NCBI GenBank assembly: GCA_945877315.1
Contig: CAMCRP010000013.1
Coordinates: forward strand, 1 to 61,305
DNA from: an uncultured Ruminococcus sp.
GTDB taxonomy: Bacteria; Bacillota; Clostridia; Oscillospirales; Ruminococcaceae
Length of the DNA: 61,305 nucleotides
Direction of reading: 5' to 3'
A model generated the notes under the pieces. The model saw only the letters and a program-made list of their open reading frames with translations. It did not search any database and had not been told where the DNA came from. Both the position numbers and the translations under genes were made by a program. Shown piece after piece: positions 25,584 through 34,003 of this stretch (position 1 is its first letter; every line of letters begins with the position of its first letter).

Positions 25584-26219
25584 TTACTTTCTCTTAGCTC
25601 TGTTTCTTGCCTTAGGAGCCTTCTTAACTGCAGCATCAGCCTTAGCCTCTGTCTTAGCTTCAGTCTTGGGAGCTTCTGCCTTAACCTCGGTCTTAGGAGC
25701 TTCAACCTTGGGAGCTTCAACCTTCTTAACCTCTTCGGTTTTAGCAGCTGCGGGCTTTTCCTCAGCCTTCTTAGCAGCGGGCTTCTTAGCAGGCTTTTCT
25801 TCTGCCTTCTTCTCAGCAGGCTTCTTTTCAGCTGCCTTCTTTGCGGGCTTATCAGTCTTTGTTTCTGCAGCCTTTTCTGCGGGAACTGCACTTGCAATAA
25901 GAGCGTCGATCATTTTTGCACCGTCAAGGCTGCCCTCGCAAGTGATCTTGCCCTTTTCAATAGCGGACATAATTGTAGTCTTGCCACTGATAACGCTGTT
26001 CAGAACTGTTGCTGTAAGGGAGAGTTCGCAGAGTCTGTCATCGTAAGCGTAAGGCTCTACTCTGAACTGACCGTCTGTTACTGCGATAAAAAACTTACCG
26101 CTGTTCTTCTCATCGGTAACATTAACAGTAACACCAAAATTAGCATAACCGCTTGCGTCAACTGTTGCGTCTGCGAAATATGCTTTCTGTACCTTTTTAA
26201 CTGTTGACTCAAAAGACAT
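25584..26219 (-). CDS. SCP2-like protein with Lys/Ala/Glu-rich C-terminal tail
   Basis: 211 aa. Residues 1-110 look like an SCP2 sterol-carrier fold (ITCEGSLDGAKMIDALIAS near its end), a lipid-binding domain. Residues 115-211 are a low-complexity tail of KPAAKKAEEKP-type repeats ending in KAPKARNRAKRK, like histone H1-like or phasin tails that meet nucleic acid or polymers. Start at 26219 has GGCGGAATT upstream. A separate promoter and terminator make it a single-gene unit. The role is unknown; the combination is unusual. Confidence 0.72.
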   Translation of the reverse strand: MSFESTVKKVQKAYFADATVDASGYANFGVTVNVTDEKNSGKFFIAVTDGQFRVEPYAYDDRLCELSLTATVLNSVISGKTTIMSAIEKGKITCEGSLDGAKMIDALIASAVPAEKAAETKTDKPAKKAAEKKPAEKKAEEKPAKKPAAKKAEEKPAAAKTEEVKKVEAPKVEAPKTEVKAEAPKTEAKTEAKADAAVKKAPKARNRAKRK

Positions 26220-26298
26220 TGAAAATTCCGCCTTTCATAATTCAAAATAATCTGACTCAAAATCAAAAGAAATTTTCCTTGATTTAATTTACAAATTG

Positions 26299-26327
26299 AT
26301 TATATCACATTCTAAAATAAAAAACAA
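26299..26327 (-). promoter_or_regulatory. promoter of the SCP2-like gene
   Basis: On the minus strand TTGTTT (26322-26327), 17 nt, TATAAT (26299-26304), about 80 nt ahead of the start. Confidence 0.65.
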
Positions 26328-26399
26328 GTAGTTTTTTCATAAAAAACGTCAATTGCAATTATTTTTATAATAGTGTACAATATATGTGAGGTGAAAAGT

Positions 26400-27263
26400 G
26401 TGATAAAAGTACCATTTAAACATATTTTTGCGGTAATTTCCGCAGTTTCTGCGGGTGCATTTTTTTATTTTGAGCATAATTCCATCGAAATTTCACGCTT
26501 TGAGGTGTACAGCAAAAGGCTTCCAAAAGCGGCGGACGGGCTTAAAATCGTTCAGCTTTCCGACCTGCATAACAAGAAATTCGGCAGAGAAAATTGCCGT
26601 CTTATTTCAAAAATCAACAGCATTTCGCCCGATATAATTTTGCTTACGGGAGATATGGTCAGCCACAAAATTCCCGATTTGGACGGATATATTTCCTTTG
26701 TAAAAAATCTCTGCAAGCGTTATCCCGTTTACTATGTGAACGGCAATCACGAGTGCTCGGATATGTCCTCGGAGCAGAAGATAAAGCTTGAAACTGAGCT
26801 TAAATATGCGGGTGCTGTTTGTGTTGACAACAAGACTGCTGTTTTTGAATTTCGAGGTGAAAGGATAAACATTTGCGGGCTTTGTTATGACGCTTGTTTT
26901 TACCGCGGAGTGCGGGAGTATCGTTTCAACTGGAAGACGTTTAGCATTGCCGAAATGAACAGGCTGCTGCCAAAAAAATCTGAAGATAATTTCACAATTT
27001 TGCTTGCTCATAATCCGCTGGATTTCGACACCTATGCAGAGTGGGGTGCGGATATTTCCTTCGGCGGACATGTTCACGGAGGTCTTATCAGGCTGCCGAA
27101 AATAGGCGGTATTCTCAGTCCCGAACGCAGACTGTTTCCCAAATACAAGGAGGGTGTTTACGAGATAAACGGACGCTACCTTGCGGTCAGCAGAGGGCTA
27201 GGTGAGATACGCCTTTTTAATCGTCCCGAAATAGTTTGCATAAGTCTATTTTCTGAAAAATAA
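26400..27263 (+). CDS. membrane-anchored metallophosphoesterase
   Basis: 287 aa from GTG 26400, which has GAGGTG 6 nt upstream (nine more codons are open). One N-terminal membrane segment (about residues 5-22) is followed by a calcineurin-like phosphoesterase with metal ligands in QLSDLHNKKFG, LTGDMV, NGNHE and GGHVHGG. Related proteins (YkuE-like) hydrolyse lipid-linked or cyclic phosphoesters at the cell surface. The sirtuin gene follows 14 nt later, so the two may be co-transcribed. Confidence 0.88.
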   Translation: MIKVPFKHIFAVISAVSAGAFFYFEHNSIEISRFEVYSKRLPKAADGLKIVQLSDLHNKKFGRENCRLISKINSISPDIILLTGDMVSHKIPDLDGYISFVKNLCKRYPVYYVNGNHECSDMSSEQKIKLETELKYAGAVCVDNKTAVFEFRGERINICGLCYDACFYRGVREYRFNWKTFSIAEMNRLLPKKSEDNFTILLAHNPLDFDTYAEWGADISFGGHVHGGLIRLPKIGGILSPERRLFPKYKEGVYEINGRYLAVSRGLGEIRLFNRPEIVCISLFSEK

Positions 27264-27277
27264 AAGGAGTGTTTGCA

Positions 27278-28021
27278 ATGGGAAATTTGACATTTGAAGA
27301 AGAGAAAAATCAGCTGAAAAAGTTTATCGCCGACCATTCGAAAATAGTGTTTTTCGGAGGTGCGGGAGTGTCCACGGAAAGCGGTATTCCCGACTTCCGA
27401 AGCGTTGACGGGCTGTATAATCAAAAGTATGATTATCCCCCCGAAACTATTCTTTCTCACAGCTTTTTTAAAAGCAAAATGTCAGAATTTTACCGCTTTT
27501 ACAAGGATAAAATGCTTTGTTTGGACGCTAAGCCCAACAGCGCACATTATGCCCTGGCAAGCCTTGAAAAGGCGGGAAAGCTGTCCTCGGTAATTACGCA
27601 GAATATTGACGGACTGCATCAGCGGGCCGGCAGTGAAAATGTTGTTGAGCTGCATGGTTCGGTGCTGAGAAATTACTGTATGTCCTGCGGAAAGGCTTAT
27701 TCTGCGGAGTACATACTGAATTCTGACGGTATTCCAAAATGCGAGTGCGGCGGCAATATTAAGCCCGATGTTGTGCTTTATGAGGAGCAGCTTGATTCCC
27801 GTGCTATTGATACGGCAATAACGGAAATCTCTTCGGCGGATATGCTGATTGTCGGCGGAACGTCCCTTGCAGTTTATCCCGCAGCGGGAATGATAAGATA
27901 TTTCAAGGGTAGAACACTGGTGCTTATCAACAAGAGCGAAACGCAGTATGACGATTCGGCGGATTATGTTTTCAGAAGCTCCATAGGCAAGCTGTTGGGT
28001 GCGGCTGTTTTGGACGAATGA
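27278..28021 (+). CDS. cobB: NAD-dependent protein deacylase (sirtuin)
   Basis: 247 aa from ATG 27278 (AAAAGGAG upstream). Rossmann NAD motif GAGVSTESGIPDFRS (about 28-42), QNIDGLH (108-114), catalytic His126 in ELHGS and a zinc site of Cys134, Cys137, Cys155 and Cys157. Sirtuins remove acyl groups from Lys residues using NAD. The second zinc pair is CxC instead of the common CxxC, as in many Firmicutes members. LYEE replaces the usual LYGE. It follows the phosphoesterase by 14 nt. Confidence 0.93.
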   Translation: MGNLTFEEEKNQLKKFIADHSKIVFFGGAGVSTESGIPDFRSVDGLYNQKYDYPPETILSHSFFKSKMSEFYRFYKDKMLCLDAKPNSAHYALASLEKAGKLSSVITQNIDGLHQRAGSENVVELHGSVLRNYCMSCGKAYSAEYILNSDGIPKCECGGNIKPDVVLYEEQLDSRAIDTAITEISSADMLIVGGTSLAVYPAAGMIRYFKGRTLVLINKSETQYDDSADYVFRSSIGKLLGAAVLDE

Positions 28022-28063
28022 CAAAATCCGACGAACTGCATATACTGTTCTAGGGACTGTTTA

Positions 28064-28094
28064 CGGACTGTCCCGACGCCTGTCCGATTTTTTT
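28064..28094 (+). terminator. weak terminator after the sirtuin gene
   Basis: CGGAC (28064-28068) pairs with GTCCG (28082-28086), followed by ATTTTTTT. The stem is short, so the call is tentative. Confidence 0.45.
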
Positions 28095-28185
28095 GTCTGA
28101 GATGATTATTTCAGAATTTACAGGCAATAATACGAGTAGAATTTGAGAAGATCAAATTCAAAAAATTCGGATTGGAGTGCTTAAA

Positions 28186-28539
28186 GTGTCTGTAAAAAGA
28201 GGAGAAATATACTATGCCGACCTGAGCCCCGTTGTTGGCTCGGAGCAGGGAGGGATAAGACCTGTGCTTATTGTTCAGAATGACGTGGGAAACAAGCACA
28301 GCCCAACAGTCATAGCGGCTGCCATAACCAGCCAGAAGGAAAAGGCAAAGCTTCCCACGCATATTTCTCTGAACGCGTCCTCCTGCGGACTTGCAAAGGA
28401 CAGCATCGTGCTTCTTGAGCAGATAAGAACAATAGATAAAAAGCGTCTTAAAGAACGTATGGGAGAGCTGGACACACCGTCTATGAACAAGGTGGATAAT
28501 GCGCTTTCCATAAGCTTCGGTCTTGGCGGCGTTACATAA
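28186..28539 (+). CDS. MazF/PemK-type endoribonuclease toxin, no antitoxin next to it
   Basis: 117 aa from GTG 28186; GGAG precedes the alternative GTG at 28177. MazF-type SH3-like fold with [20 protein letters not shown] and RPVLIVQND, typical of Bacillus NdoA/EndoA, which cuts mRNA at specific short sites. The usual upstream antitoxin gene (ndoAI) is missing: the 160 nt before it hold only the end of the sirtuin gene. It may rely on a remote antitoxin or be a non-toxic relative. Confidence 0.88.
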   Translation: MSVKRGEIYYADLSPVVGSEQGGIRPVLIVQNDVGNKHSPTVIAAAITSQKEKAKLPTHISLNASSCGLAKDSIVLLEQIRTIDKKRLKERMGELDTPSMNKVDNALSISFGLGGVT

Positions 28540-28556
28540 AACGCCCCAAGAAAATG

Positions 28557-28600
28557 AGCCGTACTGCGGGATAAATTTCCGCTGTACGGCTTTGATTTTT
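28557..28600 (+). terminator. intrinsic terminator after the MazF gene
   Basis: AGCCGTAC (28557-28564) pairs with GTACGGCT (28584-28591), with further inner GCGG/CCGC pairing, then TTGATTTTT. Confidence 0.8.
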
Positions 28601-28614
28601 GGTTTGATGAAAAT

Positions 28615-29121
28615 TTAATTGTTTGAATATGCCGCAAAAATTTCACCCGTAAATGCAACGTGGGGAGCATCTCCGCCGGTGTACCAGTGCATTTCCGATT
28701 CCGCAAGACCCGACAGATCCATAGGCTGTGTGTAAAGCTTTTTGCAGACGAACACAAGCTCTGCCTCGGCAAAGGAAAATTCGCCGCAAGGGAGCTTTAC
28801 GGGAGTAAGCCCAGATCCCTTCACCTTGTCGCAGTCGTGACCCGATGCCTTGCCGCAGAATGCCATTTTCTCACGGTATTTTTCGGGCAGGAAGGAGATA
28901 ACAAAGTTCTCATTCTCCGACACATTTTCAAAGGTTTTTCTTGTGGGACGGATAACTGTGGTGAACACGTTTTTGTGGAACATAACGCCCATTCCGCCCC
29001 AAGCGGCGGTCATCATATTCAGCGTTTTTTCATCTCCCGCAGAAACTAAAAACCACTGTTTGCCCACCTTTTCAAACGGATTGAAGGACAGCTCGTTTAC
29101 ATTGATCTCTTTAAATGACAT
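28615..29121 (-). CDS. flavin reductase-like domain protein
   Basis: 168 aa from ATG 29121 (AAAGGAG upstream; 38 more open codons are not used). FMN-binding split-barrel of the flavin reductase/DIM6 type: MMTAAWGGMGVMFHKNVFTT and IRPTRKTFENV. The protein likely binds FMN and reduces a flavin or another acceptor with NAD(P)H. It is the last gene of a minus-strand cluster running from 30809. Confidence 0.85.
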   Translation of the reverse strand: MSFKEINVNELSFNPFEKVGKQWFLVSAGDEKTLNMMTAAWGGMGVMFHKNVFTTVIRPTRKTFENVSENENFVISFLPEKYREKMAFCGKASGHDCDKVKGSGLTPVKLPCGEFSFAEAELVFVCKKLYTQPMDLSGLAESEMHWYTGGDAPHVAFTGEIFAAYSNN

Positions 29122-29146
29122 AGAAGATCGCTCCTTTATAAAAAAA

Positions 29147-29998
29147 TTAGTGCTTTTTCTTTTGCTTTTTCTGATTTTTATGAGGATTGTGAAGCCCCGC
29201 AAGAGCCTTTCTCTGCACCTCCGACGCAATTTCATTCAGCTGATGCAGACCCTTGTAACGTTCCAGAAATTTCAGAAACGGACGGCTGCTTTCGTACATA
29301 TCCAGCTGCATCATTGCCTTCATCAGGCAAAGGTCGGAGAAGAGAGTGTCCGATTTGCTTTCCAGCTCCATTAGCTTGATAAAAATCGTAACGGCATTTT
29401 CGTACCGCCCTTTTGCATATTCGCGCATACCCAGACTTCTTTTCATAAGTGCGCCCGGGTCGGAAATTATCAGCTTTTCATGCTCGGAATACAGGTCTGC
29501 TACCTCGTCATATTTTCCGAGAAAAAAGCATACAGCAATAAGATTGTTTATGTATTTGCTGCGCATGGGTTTTCGTAGAAGGGGCATTTTTATGCTTTTC
29601 AGGCGCTCATATGCTTCATCAAGCTCACCTCGGAAAAGCAGCGCAAAGCCGTGCATTGCCTTATATCCCTCGGCATCACGCAGGCGCATATGGCGTTCGG
29701 CTTTTGCTATTTCGGCTTTCATTCCCTCCATATATTCGTCGGTGTAGCCTTCCTTTTGAAGCTTTTCCATAAGCTTGATAAAGGTGTTGTTTTTCAGGGA
29801 TAATTTCATCATCAGAAATGAAATCCCCACTATGACAAAGCAGATCCCGATAAGTATGGGCAGCTTTAAATGCCACCTGAATATGAAATTCATCAGCAGA
29901 AATATTACGATAAACGGTGCCGCTGAGGACCCGCTCATAAACAACATTCTCCGCTGAACGGCAGTGAGCCGCTTGTTGTTTTTCTTTTTATCTGTCAT
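29147..29998 (-). CDS. hypothetical membrane protein with TPR-like helices
   Basis: 283 aa. Two hydrophobic segments near the N-terminus (about residues 28-45 and 49-66) form a hairpin; the remaining ~200 residues look like alpha-solenoid repeats (LLFRGELDEAYERL, VCFFLGKYDEVADLYSEHE, YAKGRYENAVTIFIKL), with a Lys-rich end. Unknown function; a membrane-attached scaffold is plausible. It starts 9 nt after the end of the next minus gene's frame and is probably part of the same operon. Confidence 0.72.
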   Translation of the reverse strand: MTDKKKNNKRLTAVQRRMLFMSGSSAAPFIVIFLLMNFIFRWHLKLPILIGICFVIVGISFLMMKLSLKNNTFIKLMEKLQKEGYTDEYMEGMKAEIAKAERHMRLRDAEGYKAMHGFALLFRGELDEAYERLKSIKMPLLRKPMRSKYINNLIAVCFFLGKYDEVADLYSEHEKLIISDPGALMKRSLGMREYAKGRYENAVTIFIKLMELESKSDTLFSDLCLMKAMMQLDMYESSRPFLKFLERYKGLHQLNEIASEVQRKALAGLHNPHKNQKKQKKKH

Positions 29999-30006
29999 TG
30001 TAAATG

Positions 30007-30324
30007 TTATTTTCCTCTCCTACGATATTTTATTGTGATATACAGCCCAAATATTCCGTCAGCCGCTGCGGACAGTCCCGAGAATATCTGAATAATTTCG
30101 GGCAGGGGAGATGCACCAAGATTTTTCACGCCCATAATAAACAGCCACATTCCCGCAAGCATTGCCGTGAACGCCTTTAAAAACGGATTTCCCGACAAAA
30201 TCACAGGGGGGACTTCGCCGTTTTCCCTGATGACCTTTTTGAAAAACAGAAAATCTCCAAGGCTTGCCGCAAACACGGCAATTGAGATGATAACAGAAAA
30301 AATATCCGAACCGTTCATTTGCAT
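30007..30324 (-). CDS. small hypothetical membrane protein
   Basis: 105 aa with about three hydrophobic segments (DIFSVIISIAVFAASLG at the start, FTAMLAGMWLFIMGV in the middle). It is 9 nt from the downstream membrane-protein gene and 9 nt from ybaK, so all four genes likely form one operon. No family recognised. Confidence 0.6.
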   Translation of the reverse strand: MQMNGSDIFSVIISIAVFAASLGDFLFFKKVIRENGEVPPVILSGNPFLKAFTAMLAGMWLFIMGVKNLGASPLPEIIQIFSGLSAAADGIFGLYITIKYRRRGK

Positions 30325-30332
30325 TATCCTTT

Positions 30333-30809
30333 TTATGCGGTAATTTCGGCGAAAACTGCGTTTATTGAGCCTGCCAGCAGCTTCGGGGAAACTTTTATAG
30401 ATGTGCCTATACGACCGCCGCTGACGTAAAATTCTTCCAGTTCCTCTGCGGAAATGTCGATGACTGTCTTAAAAAGCTTCTTCATTCCGATGGGACTGCA
30501 CCCGCCCCGAACATACCCCGTGACCTTTGTAATGTCCTTCACAGGTATCATTTCCACGGACTTTTCCCCGGCGGCTTTTGCGGCTTTTTTCATATCCAGC
30601 TCCGCTTCAACGGGTATGACGAAAACGAAATATCCGCCGCTTTTGCCCGATGTGACAAGGGTCTTGTAGGATAATTCCAGAGGTGTTCCGCTTATTTCCG
30701 AAGCGGTGACGCCGTCTGTAAATTTCCCAACATCGTAATTTTTGAAGCTGTATGGAATCTTTTTTGTATCAAGAAAACGCATGGCGTTGGTTTTGACTTC
30801 TTTGGACAT
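30333..30809 (-). CDS. ybaK: Cys-tRNA(Pro) deacylase, YbaK/EbsC type
   Basis: 158 aa, typical length. It removes Cys misattached to tRNA-Pro in the cytoplasm. Family marks: MRFLDTKKIPYSFKNYD at the N-terminus, LVTSGKSGGYFVFVIPVE with the beta-strand core, the conserved Lys in KLFKTVID, and GGRIGTSIKVSP near the end. Head of the minus-strand cluster, with promoter at 30839-30867. Confidence 0.9.
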   Translation of the reverse strand: MSKEVKTNAMRFLDTKKIPYSFKNYDVGKFTDGVTASEISGTPLELSYKTLVTSGKSGGYFVFVIPVEAELDMKKAAKAAGEKSVEMIPVKDITKVTGYVRGGCSPIGMKKLFKTVIDISAEELEEFYVSGGRIGTSIKVSPKLLAGSINAVFAEITA

Positions 30810-30838
30810 ATATATTGCTCCTTTGAGATTATATATCC

Positions 30839-30867
30839 ATTATATCACAAAATGATTACAGTTGCAA
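30839..30867 (-). promoter_or_regulatory. promoter of the ybaK operon
   Basis: On the minus strand TTGCAA (30862-30867), 17 nt, TATAAT (30839-30844). Confidence 0.65.
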
Positions 30868-30880
30868 CTGCAATTGTAAT
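30855..30880. promoter_or_regulatory. near-perfect 26-bp dyad between divergent promoters
   Basis: A palindrome with ATTACA/TGTAAT ends and TTGCA cores covers the -35 element of the ybaK promoter and lies just upstream of the promoter of the lipoprotein gene. A regulator bound here could control both directions. Confidence 0.5.
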
Positions 30881-30901
30881 TGAAATGTAAACTAATTAAT
30901 G

Positions 30902-30930
30902 TTGAAATGTTACAGTAATTATGGTATTAT
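30902..30930 (+). promoter_or_regulatory. promoter of the phosphate-binding-like lipoprotein gene
   Basis: TTGAAA (30902-30907), 17 nt, TATTAT (30925-30930), 38 nt ahead of the start codon. Confidence 0.65.
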
Positions 30931-30967
30931 ATTCACAGAAGCTTATTAACGAACAGGAGCTGGTATT

Positions 30968-33364
30968 ATGAATAAAAATAAATCCGCAGCACTTTTTCTT
31001 GCGGCGATCATGGCAATTTCCGCAGCAGGCTGTTCCTCCACGATCAGTTCGGAGGACGGTGAGGTTTCCGAGATAACCGACACTTCCGTGAAAAGTGAAG
31101 TGTCCGAAACCACCGCTTCGGAAATTTCAGAAACGGTAACTGAAACACAGCCTATTGACAGCGACCCCGAAGAGCTTGAATATCTGAGAAACAATTTCCC
31201 CGTAATGGACGGTTCCACATCGGCAATACCCCTTGAAGCGTCCTTCCGTTCAAAGATATTCGGCATATCCGAGGAAGAGGCAAAAACTCAGGTTTATCAC
31301 ACCAAGACACATGAAGCGTTCAATCGGTTTATGAAAGGCGAGGTTGACATTGTCCTGACCGTTCCCATGACAGATGAACAGGAACAGCAGGCGAAGGACA
31401 AGGGTGCGGAAATGACACCCGTTGCAATGGAGGGCTTTGTGTTCTGCGTGAATAAAAACAACCCCGTTGAAAGCCTGACAACTCAGCAGATAAAGGATAT
31501 TTATTCGGGCAAGATAACCAACTGGAAGGACGTTGGCGGCGAGGATATGGCTATCCTTGCATATCAGCGAAATCAGGATTCGGGCAGTCAGACGCTGATG
31601 AACAAGTTTATGGGAGATACTCCGCTGATGGAAGCCCCCACCGAGCTTGTTCCCATGGCTATGGGCGAGCTGATGGACGCAGTTGCTGTGTACGATAACG
31701 CTGCGGGTGCTATCGGATATTCCGTTTACTCCTATGCTGCTCAGATGTACGCAAACACAAAGGACGTTAAATTCATTGCCGTGGACGGCGTTGCACCGTC
31801 AAACGAAACTATGGAAAACGGCAGCTATCCTATGCTTTCGGTTACATATGCACTTTATGACGGAACTCTCCCCGAGGACAGCGCCGTTAAGCGAATGGTG
31901 AAGTGGATGACATCTCCCGAGGGACAGCAGGCGGCAAGAGAAGCAGGCTATATCCCCGCAAAGGGCGGAAAGTCCGAGGATATTTTCACGCCCCTTCTTG
32001 ACACTTTGGGAACGGGAATGAAGCGTCCCGAGGGATATTCCGTATCCCCGAGAAGTGACGAAGCGGGGGACGCTTTTGAAATAGGCATTATAAAGGCTAT
32101 TCCCACTGAGGAAATACTTGCCGAGCCTTATGATGAGGGTTGGGAATATGACGGAAAAATTTCTCACAGCACCTCTTATGAGAAAGTGTTTACGGGCGTT
32201 ACCTTTAACAATGCTATCAAGGACGAAAAGGTAAGTGCGGCGGTTAATGACTGGCTTAACACAAACTATGCGGATATGGAAAGCCGTTTTGACCCGGAAA
32301 AAGAGAATTACTCATTGGGCTATTTCAAATATTATCTTTCCGAAAATGAAACGGTGTCCTATAACACTCCCGTTTTTGTTGATGCAATATTCAGAAACGG
32401 TTACCTGTCACTTGGTCTGAGAGTTTCGGACGGAATGGCAGGAGAGGACGGATCTCAGCGTTCGGCTGTATTTGACCTGAAAACGGGTGAAAAGCTGGAG
32501 CTTTCGGATATGTTCTTTGAGGGAACGGATTTCCTGACGACACTTAACGCTCTTGTCGAAGAAGAAATAAATATGCCCTATTACGAGCCTGTCAGGGAAT
32601 ATGCGGGTCTGAGAGAGGATATCTATGACTTTGATCTTAACAATGTTGTGCTTGACACGAACAATCCCTACACGGAATATCAGACCTATATTTATTACAA
32701 CAGTAAAATGATGGGCGACCTTGTTACCTATGTCCGCCGTGATATCAGCGGTATGTTTGAGGACGAGGTTCAGCAGAAGCTTATTGTTGTTATGAACACC
32801 GAATATACCGAGCCTCTTTATACTCAGGAGCCGGGCTTTGTTTATTCTCATTTCGAAGATGACACTTGGCTTATTGACAGCAAAACTGCCGAAAGAATAA
32901 ACGGCGAAATTGACAAGGCTGCGGAAAACAAGCTGCTTATTGACAGCTTTAAGAAAAATCTCTATTTGCATTATGAGATAGATGATTTTGAGAAATTAAT
33001 AACGGAAAGCACACTGATCGTAAGTGCAGATGTTTACGGAGATATTGGCTATACTATTGACATTGAAGCGAATATGTTTGAGCATGCGGGAATTTACTAT
33101 GACATTGACAGCGGCAAGCTGCTCACTCCCGATGATTTCTTAAAAGAAGGCTGGAGAGAAGCGTCTGTCTGGGAATTTGAAACGGGCACGGGCGAGCTTA
33201 CAGGCGACTGCGATGCACCCGATATTTCCGACAGGGCAATTACTATGATTAACGGCATTACATACTATCGTGATGATGGGCTTATAGGCATTCGCTTCTC
33301 CGCTCATGCAGATGAGGACGGCTTCTATACCGTGAATGTTCCTAAGGATTATCTTGTGGAATAA
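30968..33364 (+). CDS. lipoprotein fusing a PstS-like domain with a DUF3298-like region
   Basis: 798 aa. Lipobox SAAGC at about residues 18-22, a Ser/Glu/Thr-rich linker, then a phosphate-binding-protein-like domain (FPVMDGSTSAIPLEASF at about 78, later IYSGKITNWKDVGG and QNIDS-like QRNQDSGSQTLMNKF, to ~345). Residues ~400-798 resemble the DUF3298/RsiV-type sensing region (FDLKTGEKLELSDMF, DIDSGKLLTPDDFL). PstS domains bind phosphate; DUF3298 regions occur in anti-sigma proteins such as RsiV. The next genes are an ECF sigma and its anti-sigma, so a surface-sensing role is likely (inference). Confidence 0.78.
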   Translation: MNKNKSAALFLAAIMAISAAGCSSTISSEDGEVSEITDTSVKSEVSETTASEISETVTETQPIDSDPEELEYLRNNFPVMDGSTSAIPLEASFRSKIFGISEEEAKTQVYHTKTHEAFNRFMKGEVDIVLTVPMTDEQEQQAKDKGAEMTPVAMEGFVFCVNKNNPVESLTTQQIKDIYSGKITNWKDVGGEDMAILAYQRNQDSGSQTLMNKFMGDTPLMEAPTELVPMAMGELMDAVAVYDNAAGAIGYSVYSYAAQMYANTKDVKFIAVDGVAPSNETMENGSYPMLSVTYALYDGTLPEDSAVKRMVKWMTSPEGQQAAREAGYIPAKGGKSEDIFTPLLDTLGTGMKRPEGYSVSPRSDEAGDAFEIGIIKAIPTEEILAEPYDEGWEYDGKISHSTSYEKVFTGVTFNNAIKDEKVSAAVNDWLNTNYADMESRFDPEKENYSLGYFKYYLSENETVSYNTPVFVDAIFRNGYLSLGLRVSDGMAGEDGSQRSAVFDLKTGEKLELSDMFFEGTDFLTTLNALVEEEINMPYYEPVREYAGLREDIYDFDLNNVVLDTNNPYTEYQTYIYYNSKMMGDLVTYVRRDISGMFEDEVQQKLIVVMNTEYTEPLYTQEPGFVYSHFEDDTWLIDSKTAERINGEIDKAAENKLLIDSFKKNLYLHYEIDDFEKLITESTLIVSADVYGDIGYTIDIEANMFEHAGIYYDIDSGKLLTPDDFLKEGWREASVWEFETGTGELTGDCDAPDISDRAITMINGITYYRDDGLIGIRFSAHADEDGFYTVNVPKDYLVE

Positions 33365-33389
33365 CTGCTGAACTGTTTAAAAGAATTTT

Positions 33390-33428
33390 ATCTGCCAATG
33401 CAGAAAGCTGTGTTGGCAGATATTTTTT
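33390..33428 (+). terminator. intrinsic terminator after the lipoprotein gene
   Basis: ATCTGCCAA (33390-33398) pairs with TTGGCAGAT (33413-33421), followed by ATTTTTTG. Confidence 0.85.
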
Positions 33429-33437
33429 GATTTTTTC

Positions 33438-33463
33438 TGTAACGTTTTCCTTGTTTTAACGTC
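33438..33463 (+). promoter_or_regulatory. ECF-type promoter, likely autoregulatory
   Basis: TGTAAC (33438-33443), exactly 16 nt, CGTC (33460-33463). This is the layout of Bacillus sigma-X/M/W-type promoters and lies 45 nt upstream of the ECF sigma gene. Confidence 0.65.
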
Positions 33464-33508
33464 TAAATATCGGAAGGCTTCCAAAGTTATTAAGAAAGGG
33501 GGCAGAGT

Positions 33509-34003
33509 ATGGACGACATTGGGAAAATTTATGAGCTTTACGGCGGGCGGCTTGTTTCCTATCTTGTGGGAATGACAGGCGACCCGTCCTTGGCGGAAGA
33601 GCTTGCTTCGGAGGTTTTTGTTCGGGCTATGACGGGACTAGGCGGCTTTCGGGGAAACGGCTCCGTGTTTACATGGCTCTGCGCCATTGGGAAAAATCTA
33701 TACTTCGATCATCTGAAAAAGCAGGGAAAAAGGGTAGATATAGAGAATATTCCCGAGCTTTCGGACGGGTGCGATATTCAGTCGGAATTGTCCGATAAAC
33801 AGCTTTGCAAAAGTGTCCACCGACAGCTTCATCAGCTGGACGAGCCTTACAAGGAGGTGTTTACCCTGAGAGTTTTCGGGGAGCTTTCCTTCGGTGAGAT
33901 AGGCAGTCTGTTCGGGCGGACGGACAGCTGGGCGAGGGTGACCTTTTTCCGTGCGAAAGCAAAGATAATCGATGGACTAAAGGAGGACGGCTATGAGCTT
34001 TGA
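33509..34003 (+). CDS. ECF-family RNA polymerase sigma factor
   Basis: 164 aa, starting after AAAGGGGG. Region 2 reads LAEELASEVFVRAMTGLGGF and FTWLCAIGKNLYFDHLKK; region 4 has LDEPYKEVFTLRVFGELSFG and the helix-turn-helix IGSLFGRTDSWARVTFFRAK. It directs transcription of an envelope-stress or similar regulon when freed from the anti-sigma factor encoded next. The 11-nt overlap with that gene implies coupled synthesis. The matching ECF-type promoter upstream suggests self-control. Confidence 0.92.
   Translation: MDDIGKIYELYGGRLVSYLVGMTGDPSLAEELASEVFVRAMTGLGGFRGNGSVFTWLCAIGKNLYFDHLKKQGKRVDIENIPELSDGCDIQSELSDKQLCKSVHRQLHQLDEPYKEVFTLRVFGELSFGEIGSLFGRTDSWARVTFFRAKAKIIDGLKEDGYEL

Noticed and set aside
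25508-25897. N-terminal extension of the nuclease-like gene
   Set aside because: It reads the reverse frame of the low-complexity Lys/Ala tail, crosses a terminator and lacks a ribosome-binding site; the start at 25507 has a good one.
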